Source of the DNA: Amycolatopsis acidicola
Lineage (GTDB): Bacteria; Actinomycetota; Actinomycetes; Mycobacteriales; Pseudonocardiaceae
Direction of reading: 5' to 3'
Assembly: GCF_007713735.2 (NCBI RefSeq)
Contig: NZ_VMNW02000029.1
Span: forward strand, 1-64,000
DNA length: 64,000 nt
The stretch's first letter is position 1. The number at the start of each line of letters is the position of its first letter. Shown here one piece after another: positions 1-7,726 of the stretch. The position numbers and the translations under genes are program-made. The notes beneath the pieces were generated by a model, which made no database searches, was not told the DNA's origin, and saw only the letters and a list, made by a program, of their open reading frames with translations.

Positions 1-251
1 CCGGTGACCTGCTGCAGGTCGACCGCGGCCGAGGCGACTACCGACGGGTGCCGGGTATAGGGGTTGGTGACCCCGGTGCCGAGCTTGATCCGCGAGGTCA
101 CCGCGGCCGCGATTCCCAGGTGGACGAACACGTCCCCGATGACGTTCTGCGAGTCGGGGAACATCAGCCCGTCCCAGCCCGCCCGCTCCGCGTCCGCCGC
201 GTAACCGGCGATGTCGCGCGCGAAAACCTTGCTGAGCAACCACATTTCCAT
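1..251 (-). CDS. LLM class flavin-dependent oxidoreductase (partial, C-terminus outside window)
   Basis: Only the first 83 or so codons are inside the window; the gene runs off the left edge. The reverse-strand reading starts MEMWLLSKVFARDIAGYA and continues with DGLMFPDSQNVIGDVFVHLG and a segment containing KLGTGVTNPYTRHPSVVA. This is the first beta-alpha units of the bacterial luciferase-like TIM barrel, in which the GTGVTNPYTRHP type segment lies near the flavin or F420 site. Such enzymes are FMN- or F420-dependent monooxygenases or dehydrogenases; the substrate cannot be told. A second ATG lies two codons in. It sits 18 bases beyond the stop of the downstream dehydrogenase gene and is probably co-transcribed with it. 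Confidence 0.8.
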   Translation of the reverse strand, partial: MEMWLLSKVFARDIAGYAADAERAGWDGLMFPDSQNVIGDVFVHLGIAAAVTSRIKLGTGVTNPYTRHPSVVASAAVDLQQVT

Positions 252-269
252 GACGGCCTCCGCGTGGGT

Positions 270-1205
270 TCAGGAACCGGTCCCGGTGCGGACCCGGACT
301 CCGGCCGCCTCTTCCTGCAGGGAGAAGATCACCCAGGAATCGCGGTCGTCCCAGCCGCGGCGGGTCGCCTCCTCGGCCAGTTCATGACAGCTCGATCCGA
401 GCGGCGTGGGCACCTCGACCTCACCGGCCAGCTCCATGGCCAGCCGAATGTCCTTCAGGCTGAGTGCGTGCCGGAACCACGGGGTTTCAGTGGTCTCGAA
501 CTCACCGTTGAACACGCGCGTCGGGAGCCACTTGAGCTGGTCGTGGCGCCCAAAGGAGCCGGTCCGGACGAACTCATACACCACTGCCGGGTCGACGCCC
601 GCCTTGGTGGCGATGGTGAACATCTCGGCCATCGCCTGGCGCAGGATGTGCAGCCCCAGGTTGTGGATCAGTTTGCACACGTCCCCCGCGCCGATGTTCC
701 CGGCGTGCAGGACCAGCGTGGCGAACGCCTCCATGTACGGCCGGGCCCGTTCCACAGCCGCGGCCGTACCGCCCACGCCGAGCGTCAGCCTGCCCTCTTC
801 GGCACCGGTCTTGCCTCCGCTCACCGGGGAGTCGACGAGCTCGATGCCTTGCGTGGCAAGCTTTTCCGCCGCCTCGATGACCGTTTCGCGGCGGTTGGTG
901 GTGAGGTCCACGATCAGCGCGCCCGGGCGCAGCACCTCGGCCAGGCCGCCTTTGCCGAACACCACCGCCTCGAACTCCGGGGGCCCGGGCAGGCTCAGGA
1001 ACACCAGCGTGCGGTCGGCCAGATCCGGCAGCGACGTGGCCGGTTTGGCGCCTTCGGCGGCGAACGCCGCCACTGCGTCCGGCCGCGCGTCGAAGACCAT
1101 CAGATCGCCATCGAGGCGGCGAAGCAGGTTGCGAGCCATTCCGGCGCCCATCGAACCGAGTCCGATGTAGGCGACGCGCTCGGTTCCGTTGTGTGGTCCG
1201 GTCAT
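270..1205 (-). CDS. NAD(P)-dependent oxidoreductase, 3-hydroxyisobutyrate dehydrogenase family
   Basis: The 311-residue length is normal for the beta-hydroxyacid dehydrogenase family. The N-terminus has the Rossmann motif YIGLGSMGAGMARNL. The middle carries the substrate-binding signature SPVSGGKTGAEEG, and the catalytic lysine lies in the helix GDVCKLIHNLGLH at about residue 178. Family members oxidise 3-hydroxy acids or reduce the corresponding semialdehydes using NAD(P). It lies in a leftward cluster with two LLM flavin enzymes and a nitroreductase, which suggests a catabolic step after ring or side-chain oxidation. The substrate is not predictable. Start is ATG at 1205; no key residue is missing. 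Confidence 0.85.
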   Translation of the reverse strand: MTGPHNGTERVAYIGLGSMGAGMARNLLRRLDGDLMVFDARPDAVAAFAAEGAKPATSLPDLADRTLVFLSLPGPPEFEAVVFGKGGLAEVLRPGALIVDLTTNRRETVIEAAEKLATQGIELVDSPVSGGKTGAEEGRLTLGVGGTAAAVERARPYMEAFATLVLHAGNIGAGDVCKLIHNLGLHILRQAMAEMFTIATKAGVDPAVVYEFVRTGSFGRHDQLKWLPTRVFNGEFETTETPWFRHALSLKDIRLAMELAGEVEVPTPLGSSCHELAEEATRRGWDDRDSWVIFSLQEEAAGVRVRTGTGS

Positions 1206-1234
1206 CAGCCTTCCTCCGTTTCATCGAGGGTGGT

Positions 1235-2284
1235 TCACACGCGGGCGGGCACACCCAGCCGCGGGAGCACCTCGGACCCCAGCAGGGCCAGGGACTCGCG
1301 TACCGCGGATTCCGGCGTGCCAGGCGTGCCCACCTGGAAGATGAACTCGTCGAACCCGAGCCGCTGGTAGGCGCCGAGTTGCGCGACTACGGTGTCCGGG
1401 CTGCCGAGGATCACGCGGCCGGGCGGCACGTCGTCCCCCGGTTCACCGGTCGCGTGCTTCTCGCCGACGACTTCTTTGAAAATCCCCCAGCTGCCCAGCG
1501 CCCGGTAATAGGCGTTGTACGCCTCGGTGAATCGGGCTTCCGCCAGCTCGTCGGTCTCGGCCACCATGCAGTGCCGGAGCAACGGGCGCCGCGCAGGACG
1601 GCGACCGGCCTCCGTGAGCGCCCGGTCGTATTCGGTGGCCAAATCGGCCAGCACGGAATACGGCGTATGACTGCTGCCCAGCCAGCTGTCGCCGACGCGC
1701 GCCGCACGCCGCACTCCCGGAGCCGAACTTGCCGCGATCCACGCAGGAATCCCGCCCGGCCGTTGCGGTCGGGCCGTCATCTTGATGTCGCGGAAACTGA
1801 AGTACCGGCCCTCGAAGTCGAACGACTCTTCCGACTCCCACAGGCGGCGCATAACGTCGAGCGTCTCCTCGAACCGGCCGGCCCGCTGGCGGATCGGCAC
1901 TCCGAGCGCGTCGAACTCGCGCTGCGCCCAGCCCAGAGCCGCGCACAGCGCGAACCGGCCGCCGCTGAGGTTGTCCAGCGTCACCAGCGATTCCGCCAGC
2001 CGGATGGGGTGGGACAGCGGGAGCAGATACACACCACCGATCTCCAGGTCGCCGGTCGCGCCGGCCAGCAGGCCGAGGTAGGTACTCGTGTCGAGCACCG
2101 GCCACGGGTCCGCCAGGATGTGCTGACCGACCCAGATCGAGGAGAAACCGGCGGCCCGCGCCGCGGGGATCCGGTCCAGCAGAGTGTCCACTGTGGACCT
2201 CGGCGACGGTGCCGCCGGGTCGAGCCAGCCGGACAGGAACAGGCCCATCCGGACCTGCCCAGGCGAATTCGGTACACCGGTCAT
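1235..2284 (-). CDS. LLM class flavin-dependent oxidoreductase
   Basis: A luciferase-like TIM-barrel enzyme of 349 residues. Recognisable segments are GFSSIWVGQHILADPWPVL near the N-terminus, then GGVYLLPLSHPIRLAESL and LSGGRFALCAALGWAQREFDALG, all typical of TIGR03619-like F420- or FMN-dependent oxidoreductases. An in-frame codon five residues upstream exists, but the AAGGAGG ribosome site lies between it and the ATG at 2284, so 2284 is the start. The family does flavin-dependent monooxygenation or hydride transfer. It is probably an operon partner of the dehydrogenase downstream and the nitroreductase upstream (38-base gap). It is a paralogue, not a copy, of the truncated LLM gene at the window edge. 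Confidence 0.85.
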   Translation of the reverse strand: MTGVPNSPGQVRMGLFLSGWLDPAAPSPRSTVDTLLDRIPAARAAGFSSIWVGQHILADPWPVLDTSTYLGLLAGATGDLEIGGVYLLPLSHPIRLAESLVTLDNLSGGRFALCAALGWAQREFDALGVPIRQRAGRFEETLDVMRRLWESEESFDFEGRYFSFRDIKMTARPQRPGGIPAWIAASSAPGVRRAARVGDSWLGSSHTPYSVLADLATEYDRALTEAGRRPARRPLLRHCMVAETDELAEARFTEAYNAYYRALGSWGIFKEVVGEKHATGEPGDDVPPGRVILGSPDTVVAQLGAYQRLGFDEFIFQVGTPGTPESAVRESLALLGSEVLPRLGVPARV

Positions 2285-2322
2285 GACGTTGCCTCCTTGC
2301 AACGCGGGCGGACGCCGCCCGG

Positions 2323-3057
2323 TCAGATCGTGACGTCGGGCGTGCCCGCCCAGGCGCGGTCCCAGTCGTTGTGGTGCACCACCGTTTCCAGCGGTTTACG
2401 CCGCGGCGCCTTGAGGTTCTCGTCGCCATAGCCGAGGAACACGCCGCATTCGAGGAACATCCTCGGCGGCACCCCGAGCAGCTCCTTGAGCTGTGGCTCG
2501 ACCCGGTTGAAGAACGTCGTGAACAACGACTGCACGCCGAGCGCGCGAGCGGCGAGGATCATGTTCTGGCAGGCGGGGAACAGGCTCGCGCCCCGGCCGC
2601 CGTCGTGCGGGCGCAACTCCTTGAGCGTGCCGTCCGGGTTCTCCTCGTACTCACCGTGGAACCGGATGCCGCGGTCCGGGTTCCAGAAGACCAGGACGAT
2701 CGCGCCGACGTTCGGCACGTTGGCGACCGCGTCCCGCCCGGTGATCGAGCGCCCCGCACCGTCGACGAGCTGATCGGCGGGCTGCGACCGTTTCGCGTCC
2801 ACCTCGGTGGCCCACACCGGCGCGATCAGGTCGTGCATCTTCTGCTTGAGCCCGTCGTCGGTGACGACGACGAACTCCCACGGCTGCGTGTTGCCCGAGC
2901 TCCCGGCGAAGGTCGCGGCACGCAGGATGCGTGCCAGCACCGGCTCGGGCACGAGCTCCCTCTTGTAGATGCGGGTCGCCCGCACCGTGAAGAGTGTGTC
3001 GAAGATGCCGAGCTCACTCCAGCCTTCCCACGGCGCGGACTTCTGGGTCTCGACCAC
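2323..3057 (-). CDS. nitroreductase family protein
   Basis: Residues 15 onward, with FDTLFTVRATRIYKRELVPEP and then ILRAATFAGSSGNTQPWEFV, match the FMN-binding N-terminus of the nitroreductase fold, where the R-x-x-R and SSGNTQPW segments bind FMN phosphate and the dimer partner. The length, 244 residues, is slightly longer than the core fold. Family members use FMN and NAD(P)H to reduce nitro groups, quinones or enones, or to supply or consume reduced flavin. It is the first gene of the leftward cluster and faces the divergent MHS transporter, so it is probably controlled from the shared intergenic region at 3058-3250. It might serve the two LLM enzymes as a flavin partner; that is inference. 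Confidence 0.85.
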   Translation of the reverse strand: MVETQKSAPWEGWSELGIFDTLFTVRATRIYKRELVPEPVLARILRAATFAGSSGNTQPWEFVVVTDDGLKQKMHDLIAPVWATEVDAKRSQPADQLVDGAGRSITGRDAVANVPNVGAIVLVFWNPDRGIRFHGEYEENPDGTLKELRPHDGGRGASLFPACQNMILAARALGVQSLFTTFFNRVEPQLKELLGVPPRMFLECGVFLGYGDENLKAPRRKPLETVVHHNDWDRAWAGTPDVTI

Positions 3058-3069
3058 GGAACCGTCCTC

Positions 3070-3093
3070 TCTGTCGGCCTGTGAACAGACAGA
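3070..3093. promoter_or_regulatory. inverted repeat in divergent promoter region, candidate operator
   Basis: TCTGTC at 3070-3075 and GACAGA at 3088-3093 are perfect 6-base arms 12 bases apart, just upstream of the nitroreductase start. The rest of the 190-base gap to the transporter is AT-richer than its surroundings and includes TTGACG at 3165-3170, a possible -35 box for the rightward unit. No regulator gene of this cluster is in view, so binding is only a suggestion. Confidence 0.3.
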
Positions 3094-3250
3094 AGAGTGT
3101 CAGACATTACATAGCCAGTCAATCGCAGATCTGATTAATCAAAACCGATACATCAGCCTTAGACTTGACGTTCAGCGGAGCTGTCGGACACACTGACCGC
3201 AGCGCCACTTCCCCAGCGCGGACCCGCAACGACGCAGGTCAGGAGCATTG

Positions 3251-4576
3251 ATGCACCCCACCGGCACTTCGCTGCGACGCGTCGCCGTCGCCACCTTCAC
3301 CGGAACGTTGATCGAGCTGTACGACTTCGTCATTTACGCGACAGCCGCCGCGTTGGTTTTCCCGCACCTGTTCTTCCCGGCGCTCGGGAGCTCGGCGGGC
3401 ACCGTCGCGTCGTTCGCCACCCTCGGCGTCGCGTTCGTGTTCCGGCCCATCGGCGGGGTCCTTTTCGGACACATCGGCGACCGGCTCGGCCGCAAGAGCA
3501 CCCTGGTGGCGACCCTGCTGATCATGGGCGTGGCCACCGCGTGCATCGGGCTTCTGCCCCCGGCAAGCAGGATCGGCGTCGCGGCACCGATCCTGCTCAT
3601 CCTGCTGCGCCTGGTGCAGGGCATCGCGGCAGGCGGCGAATGGGCCGGGGCGACGCTGTTCGCCGTGGAGCACGCGCCCGCCCACAAACGTGGGTTCTGG
3701 GCCATGTTCCCGCAGATCGGCGGCACGTTCGCACTCGCGCTCGCGAACGCGACGTTCCTGGTGACCAGCGTCGGGATGAGCAATGCCGCGTTCCTCGCCT
3801 ACGGCTGGCGGATCCCCTTCCTCATCAGCTTCCTGCTCGTCGGCATCGGCCTGTGGGTGCGGTTGCGGATCGAGGAGACACCGTCGTTCACCCGGCAGCA
3901 ACGGGATGCCGGCAGCCCGGCGCTGCCCTTCTTCGAGGCCTGCCGCCACCAGCCGCGGGAGATCATTTTCGCCGCGGGTACCGGGCTCATGTTCTTCGCG
4001 TTCTTCTACATCGGCGCCACCTACCTGGCCAGCTACGCGACAACCACAATGCACCTGTCGAGGATCTTCGTCCTGACGGTGGGAATCGCGGGCGGCATCG
4101 CCATGCCGATCGGCATCGTGATCGGGTCGGCACTCTCCGACCGGTGGGGACGCCGCCCCGTCATCGGCACGGCCAACGCGATCGCCGCACTCTGGGCGCT
4201 GGCGATCGCCCCGCTCCTCACCGGCGGTACCGGCGCCGCGTTCGCTGCGACGATCTGCGTCACCATGCTGATCGCGGGAATCGCCTACGGCCCCACCGGC
4301 GCCTTCCTGCCCGAACTGTTCCGCACCCGCTACCGTTACACGGGCGCCGGGCTCGCCTACAACCTCGCCGCGTTGTTCGGCGCCGGAATCGCTCCCTTGG
4401 CAGCGACCTCCATCAGCTCGTCGTTCGGCCTTGCGGGAGTGGGAATTTTCGCCGCGGCACTCTGCGTGGTGAGCACCGCGAGCACGTTCGCGTTACGGGA
4501 GACAAGGCACGAAACGCTCGACCCGGCCACCGCCCCGCGCGGTTCCCGGCAACTGACCCGCCTCGAAGACCCATGA
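3251..4576 (+). CDS. MFS transporter, metabolite:H+ symporter (MHS) family
   Basis: A 441-residue protein with about 12 hydrophobic spans. The start of the first half, TFTGTLIELYDFVIYATAAA, then VFRPIGGVLFGHIGDRLGRKS, is the typical MHS-family opening, with the G-x-x-x-D-R-x-G-R-K loop between spans 2 and 3. A second such loop, SALSDRWGRRPVIG, opens the C-terminal half. Family members import organic acids such as shikimate, citrate, alpha-ketoglutarate or betaines with protons. A TTG one codon upstream is possible, but AGGAG at 3241-3245 favours the ATG at 3251. The position at the head of an operon with SDR, enoyl-CoA hydratase and AhpD-like genes suggests that it imports the substrate they degrade. 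Confidence 0.88.
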   Translation: MHPTGTSLRRVAVATFTGTLIELYDFVIYATAAALVFPHLFFPALGSSAGTVASFATLGVAFVFRPIGGVLFGHIGDRLGRKSTLVATLLIMGVATACIGLLPPASRIGVAAPILLILLRLVQGIAAGGEWAGATLFAVEHAPAHKRGFWAMFPQIGGTFALALANATFLVTSVGMSNAAFLAYGWRIPFLISFLLVGIGLWVRLRIEETPSFTRQQRDAGSPALPFFEACRHQPREIIFAAGTGLMFFAFFYIGATYLASYATTTMHLSRIFVLTVGIAGGIAMPIGIVIGSALSDRWGRRPVIGTANAIAALWALAIAPLLTGGTGAAFAATICVTMLIAGIAYGPTGAFLPELFRTRYRYTGAGLAYNLAALFGAGIAPLAATSISSSFGLAGVGIFAAALCVVSTASTFALRETRHETLDPATAPRGSRQLTRLEDP

Positions 4577-4601
4577 TCCTGCTACCAGAACGAGGGTTGA
4601 C

Positions 4602-5399
4602 TTGAGTGAGATCTTCCAATCCGGCCTGCTGAAAGACCGCGTGGCACTGGTGACAGGCGGTGGCACCGGGCTGGGCCTGGAGACGGCGACGTTACTCGCC
4701 TCGCTGGGCGCCCACGTGGTCATCGCCGGGCGCCGGATCGAGGTCGCAGAAACGGCCGCCGCCGGCATCGCCGCGGCGGGCGGCCAGGCAACGGCCCTGC
4801 AACTCGATGTCCGGGACTACCCGATGGTCGAGCAGATCGTCGGCGAGATCGTGCACCGCACCGGGTCGCTCGACATCCTGGTCAACAACGCCGCCGGGAA
4901 CTTCCGCTGTGACACCGAGAAACTGTCGGCCGGCGGCTGGCGCGCCATTGTGGACATCGACCTCAACGGCACGTTCCATTGCTGTCGCGCTGCTTTCACC
5001 GCGCTGTCGGCGTCGCCGCACGTGGGCCGCATCATCAGCATCATCAGCTCGTACGCCTGGAGCGGCTGGCCCGGCTGCGCGCCGGCCGCGGCGGCGAAGG
5101 CCGGTATCCAGTCATTGATGCGGACCCTGGCCGTGGAATGGGGCGACCGCAACATCCTGTGCAACAGCGTCGCGCCGGGCGCGATCGCGGACACGGAAGG
5201 AACGAAGCGCATCCACGAGGACACGGGCCGTGGCGCACACGAGCTTGCGCGAGTTCCCGTCGGACGCTTCGGCAGTCGCGCCGACGTCGCCGGGGCCGTC
5301 GCCTTTCTCGCCTCACCCGCCGGCCAGTACATCAACGGGACCGACCTGGTCGTCGACGGCGGGCGGCAGTTCTCGTTCGCCCAGGAGCAGCGATCATGA
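4602..5399 (+). CDS. SDR family oxidoreductase, 2,4-dienoyl-CoA reductase-like
   Basis: A 265-residue Rossmann protein with VTGGGTGLG at about residues 17-25 (NAD(P) binding) and NNAAGNF at 95-101. The classical YxxxK site is absent: lysine 166 is preceded by alanines. Instead Tyr151 lies 15 residues before Lys166 in SSYAWSGWPG...AAAAKAG. This is the arrangement of mitochondrial and peroxisomal 2,4-dienoyl-CoA reductases, in which the active tyrosine is displaced. The enzyme may therefore reduce a 2,4-dienoyl-CoA or similar conjugated thioester with NADPH. The start is TTG at 4602, 25 bases after the transporter stop. The stop overlaps the next start (ATGA), a strong sign of coupled translation with the enoyl-CoA hydratase family gene. 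Confidence 0.85.
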   Translation: MSEIFQSGLLKDRVALVTGGGTGLGLETATLLASLGAHVVIAGRRIEVAETAAAGIAAAGGQATALQLDVRDYPMVEQIVGEIVHRTGSLDILVNNAAGNFRCDTEKLSAGGWRAIVDIDLNGTFHCCRAAFTALSASPHVGRIISIISSYAWSGWPGCAPAAAAKAGIQSLMRTLAVEWGDRNILCNSVAPGAIADTEGTKRIHEDTGRGAHELARVPVGRFGSRADVAGAVAFLASPAGQYINGTDLVVDGGRQFSFAQEQRS

Positions 5400-6232
5400 G
5401 CACCGAAGACGTCATCGAGGTCACGCGCGACGGGCATGTCGGCATCATCCGGCTCACCGACGAACGCCGCCGCAACGCACTGTCGAACCCGATGCGCGAC
5501 GGGCTCGCCGCGGCCGTGGCGGACTTCGTGGCCGACCCGGACGTGCGGGCCATGTACCTCACCGGAACAGGCAGCACCTTTTGCGGCGGCGGTGACCTGC
5601 GCATGATGCGTGCGGAAGGGGACACCTGGTCGTCGTATCAGCGACTGACGCGGACCGGCAAATGGCTCATCGAGCTGTTCCGCTGCCCGAAACCCGTCGT
5701 GGTGGGGGTGAACGGCGTCGCAGTGGGCGGCGGCATCGGCATCGCCATGGCCGGAGACGTGGTCTACGCCGCCGAAAGCGCCACGTTCATCTCGGGCTTC
5801 CTGCGGCTCGGCCTGATCCCGGACATCGGCATGATGTACACCCTCCCCCGGGCCGTCGGCATGACCCGTGCACGGGAGTTCCTTCTGGGCCAGGAGACGT
5901 GGACGGCGCAGCGGGCCGAGACAGCGGGGCTGATCACGGCGGTGGTCCCCGACGACGAACTCGACGCCCGCTGCCTCGAACGCGCCCGTGTGATGGCGGC
6001 GGGCCCGCTCGAAGCCTTCGGGCTCGCCAAGTCGATTCTCGCCCGCACCTTCGAAACCTCACTGGACGACCTGATGCACTTCGAAAGCCTCGGCCAGTCC
6101 GTCGCCTACGCCACGGAGTCCATGCGGGAAGGGCTGTCGGCGGTGACGGGTGGCCGACCCGCCGACTTCGTCTCGGCGACGGAACGAGAACCGGCGACGC
6201 GCATCGCCCGGGCACGCCACGCGAACGGATAG
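5396..6232 (+). CDS. enoyl-CoA hydratase/isomerase family protein
   Basis: A 278-residue crotonase-fold protein. MYLTGTGSTFCGGGDLRMM supplies the first oxyanion-hole segment and GVAVGGGIGIAMAGDVVYA the second. The active-site loop reads LRLGLIPDIGMMYTLP, with an aspartate where hydratases usually have glutamate, so isomerase or another crotonase chemistry is possible as well as hydration. The ATG at 5396 overlaps the SDR stop by four bases; the longer upstream reading in the same frame has no support. The pairing with a DECR-like reductase and an importer points to CoA-thioester breakdown of an imported acid. Confidence 0.88.
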   Translation: MSTEDVIEVTRDGHVGIIRLTDERRRNALSNPMRDGLAAAVADFVADPDVRAMYLTGTGSTFCGGGDLRMMRAEGDTWSSYQRLTRTGKWLIELFRCPKPVVVGVNGVAVGGGIGIAMAGDVVYAAESATFISGFLRLGLIPDIGMMYTLPRAVGMTRAREFLLGQETWTAQRAETAGLITAVVPDDELDARCLERARVMAAGPLEAFGLAKSILARTFETSLDDLMHFESLGQSVAYATESMREGLSAVTGGRPADFVSATEREPATRIARARHANG

Positions 6233-6258
6233 CCTTCGACGAGCGAGGACGAGACCCT

Positions 6259-6813
6259 GTGCCATTTTTCCCTTCATTTCCCGAAAACTCCGGCCCGCCC
6301 GTGGTTTTCGAAAAGCACCCCGAGGTGTACCGCCATTGGTCCGAGATGAGCGAACGCCTCATGAACGGGCCGTCACCCCTGAGCCGGGGCGAGCGGGAAC
6401 TGATACTCGCCTACGCCGCCGGCGTGGCCGGGTGCGAGTTCGTCTACACGGCACATTCCGAGGTGGCGTACGCCCATGGCATTGCGGCCGGCACGCTCGA
6501 CGCACTGCTGGAGAACCCCGAGGCCGCAGATGTGGCGCCTCGGCTGAAACCGTTGCTGGCCTTCGTGCGCAAACTGACGCTGGCTCCCGATGAACTGACC
6601 CAAACCGACGCGAACCGCGTTTTCGAGGCGGGCTGGGGTGAACACGCGCTCCACGACGCCATCGCGATCTCGGCCAGAGCCGCGTTCATGCAGCGGCTCG
6701 TCGAGGGCCACGGATTCACCCGTGTGCCGCGAGAAGTCGCCACGAAACACGCGCAACGCCGGGTGGCGAAAGGCTACGTGAACCTCTACCCACGATTCCG
6801 CACTGGCAGCTGA
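6259..6813 (+). CDS. carboxymuconolactone decarboxylase / AhpD-like family protein
   Basis: The protein starts at GTG 6259 (MPFFPSFPENSGPPVVFEK) with GAGG about 10 bases upstream, and has 184 residues. LSRGERELILAYAAGVAGCEFVYTAHSEVA is the CMD/AhpD core helix pair. In AhpD-like peroxidases a C-x-x-C-x-x-x-H motif does the redox work. Here the first Cys and the His are kept, but the second Cys is a valine, so a normal thiol-disulfide cycle is not expected. It is similar in layout to the uncharacterised peroxidase-related family. It ends the rightward operon after a 26-base gap. Its role with the CoA enzymes is unknown. Confidence 0.8.
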   Translation: MPFFPSFPENSGPPVVFEKHPEVYRHWSEMSERLMNGPSPLSRGERELILAYAAGVAGCEFVYTAHSEVAYAHGIAAGTLDALLENPEAADVAPRLKPLLAFVRKLTLAPDELTQTDANRVFEAGWGEHALHDAIAISARAAFMQRLVEGHGFTRVPREVATKHAQRRVAKGYVNLYPRFRTGS

Positions 6814-6830
6814 CGACGGTTTCCTACCAG

Positions 6831-7697
6831 TCAGGGAATCCAGGCGAAGGTGTCAGGATCAGGACCGATTCGCCCGGCGGGGCCGCGGTCAAGGCCATCG
6901 ATGGCGGCCATCTCCTCGGCCGAGAGTGCGAACCCGAACACGTCGAGGTTCTCCGCCATCCGCTGCCGGTGCGTCGTTTTCGGGAACACGACGTGGCCGT
7001 GCTGGATGTGCCAGCGGAGGACGACCTGCGCGGGTGTCTTCGCCTGTGCGAGGGCGATGCGGTCCAGCACGGGGTCGTCGAGGACGGCGCCCTGGCCCAG
7101 CGGGCTCCAGGCCTCGACGGCGATCCCGTGAGCGGCCGACGCGTCGCGGGCGGTGTCGTTGCGGAAGTACGGATGCACCTCGATCTGGTTGACAGCCGGG
7201 ACGATTCCGGTTTCGCCGATGACGCGGTCGAGGTGGGCGGGCTGGAAGTTCGACACCCCGGCGGTGCGCAGCCGCCCGTCCCGCACCAAGTCGGTCACCG
7301 CCCGCCAGGTCGTGACGTAGTCGCCGTTGTAGAGGCTGGGCAGCGGCCAGTGGATCAGGAACAGATCGAGCCTGGCGAGGCGGAGTTCGTTCAACGTCCG
7401 GTCGAATGAACGGTGCACCTCACCGGGATCGTGGTTGCCATTGCCGAGTTTGCTGGTGACGTGCAGTTGCTCACGCGGAATACCGGAGGCGGCGACAGCT
7501 CGCCCGACTCCGGCCTCGTTGCCATACATCTGCGCGGTATCGATGTGCCGATAGCCCATGCCGAGGGCGCTTCCGACGATTTCGGCGGTCGCGGCGGTAT
7601 TCTTCTCCGATCGGGTCCGGTCCCGCGAGACGTTGAGCGTGCCGAAGCCCAGTTGCGGGATCGTGGTGCCATCGTTGAGCGGCAGCGTGGGAATCAC
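6831..7697 (-). CDS. aldo/keto reductase
   Basis: A 288-residue AKR TIM barrel. The catalytic tetrad can be read: Asp and Tyr in GYRHIDTAQMYGNEAGVG, Lys in LHVTSKLGNGNH and His in LFLIHWPLPS. The C-terminal NADP-binding loop shows VVFPKTTHRQRMAENLDVF. Such enzymes reduce aldehydes, ketones or diketo acids with NADPH. It converges on the AhpD-like gene (17-base gap) and is followed upstream by a second AKR with a 29-base gap, so the two probably form one transcript with the SDR and exporter further upstream. Confidence 0.9.
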   Translation of the reverse strand: MIPTLPLNDGTTIPQLGFGTLNVSRDRTRSEKNTAATAEIVGSALGMGYRHIDTAQMYGNEAGVGRAVAASGIPREQLHVTSKLGNGNHDPGEVHRSFDRTLNELRLARLDLFLIHWPLPSLYNGDYVTTWRAVTDLVRDGRLRTAGVSNFQPAHLDRVIGETGIVPAVNQIEVHPYFRNDTARDASAAHGIAVEAWSPLGQGAVLDDPVLDRIALAQAKTPAQVVLRWHIQHGHVVFPKTTHRQRMAENLDVFGFALSAEEMAAIDGLDRGPAGRIGPDPDTFAWIP

Positions 7698-7726
7698 GGA
7701 TTTTCCTTCCAGGGCCGGGAATCTGG

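Noticed and set aside
48..1370. Long plus-strand ORF over the dehydrogenase and LLM genes
   Set aside because: Shadow of the minus-strand genes; Arg/Gly/Pro-rich translation without any family motif, caused by high GC.
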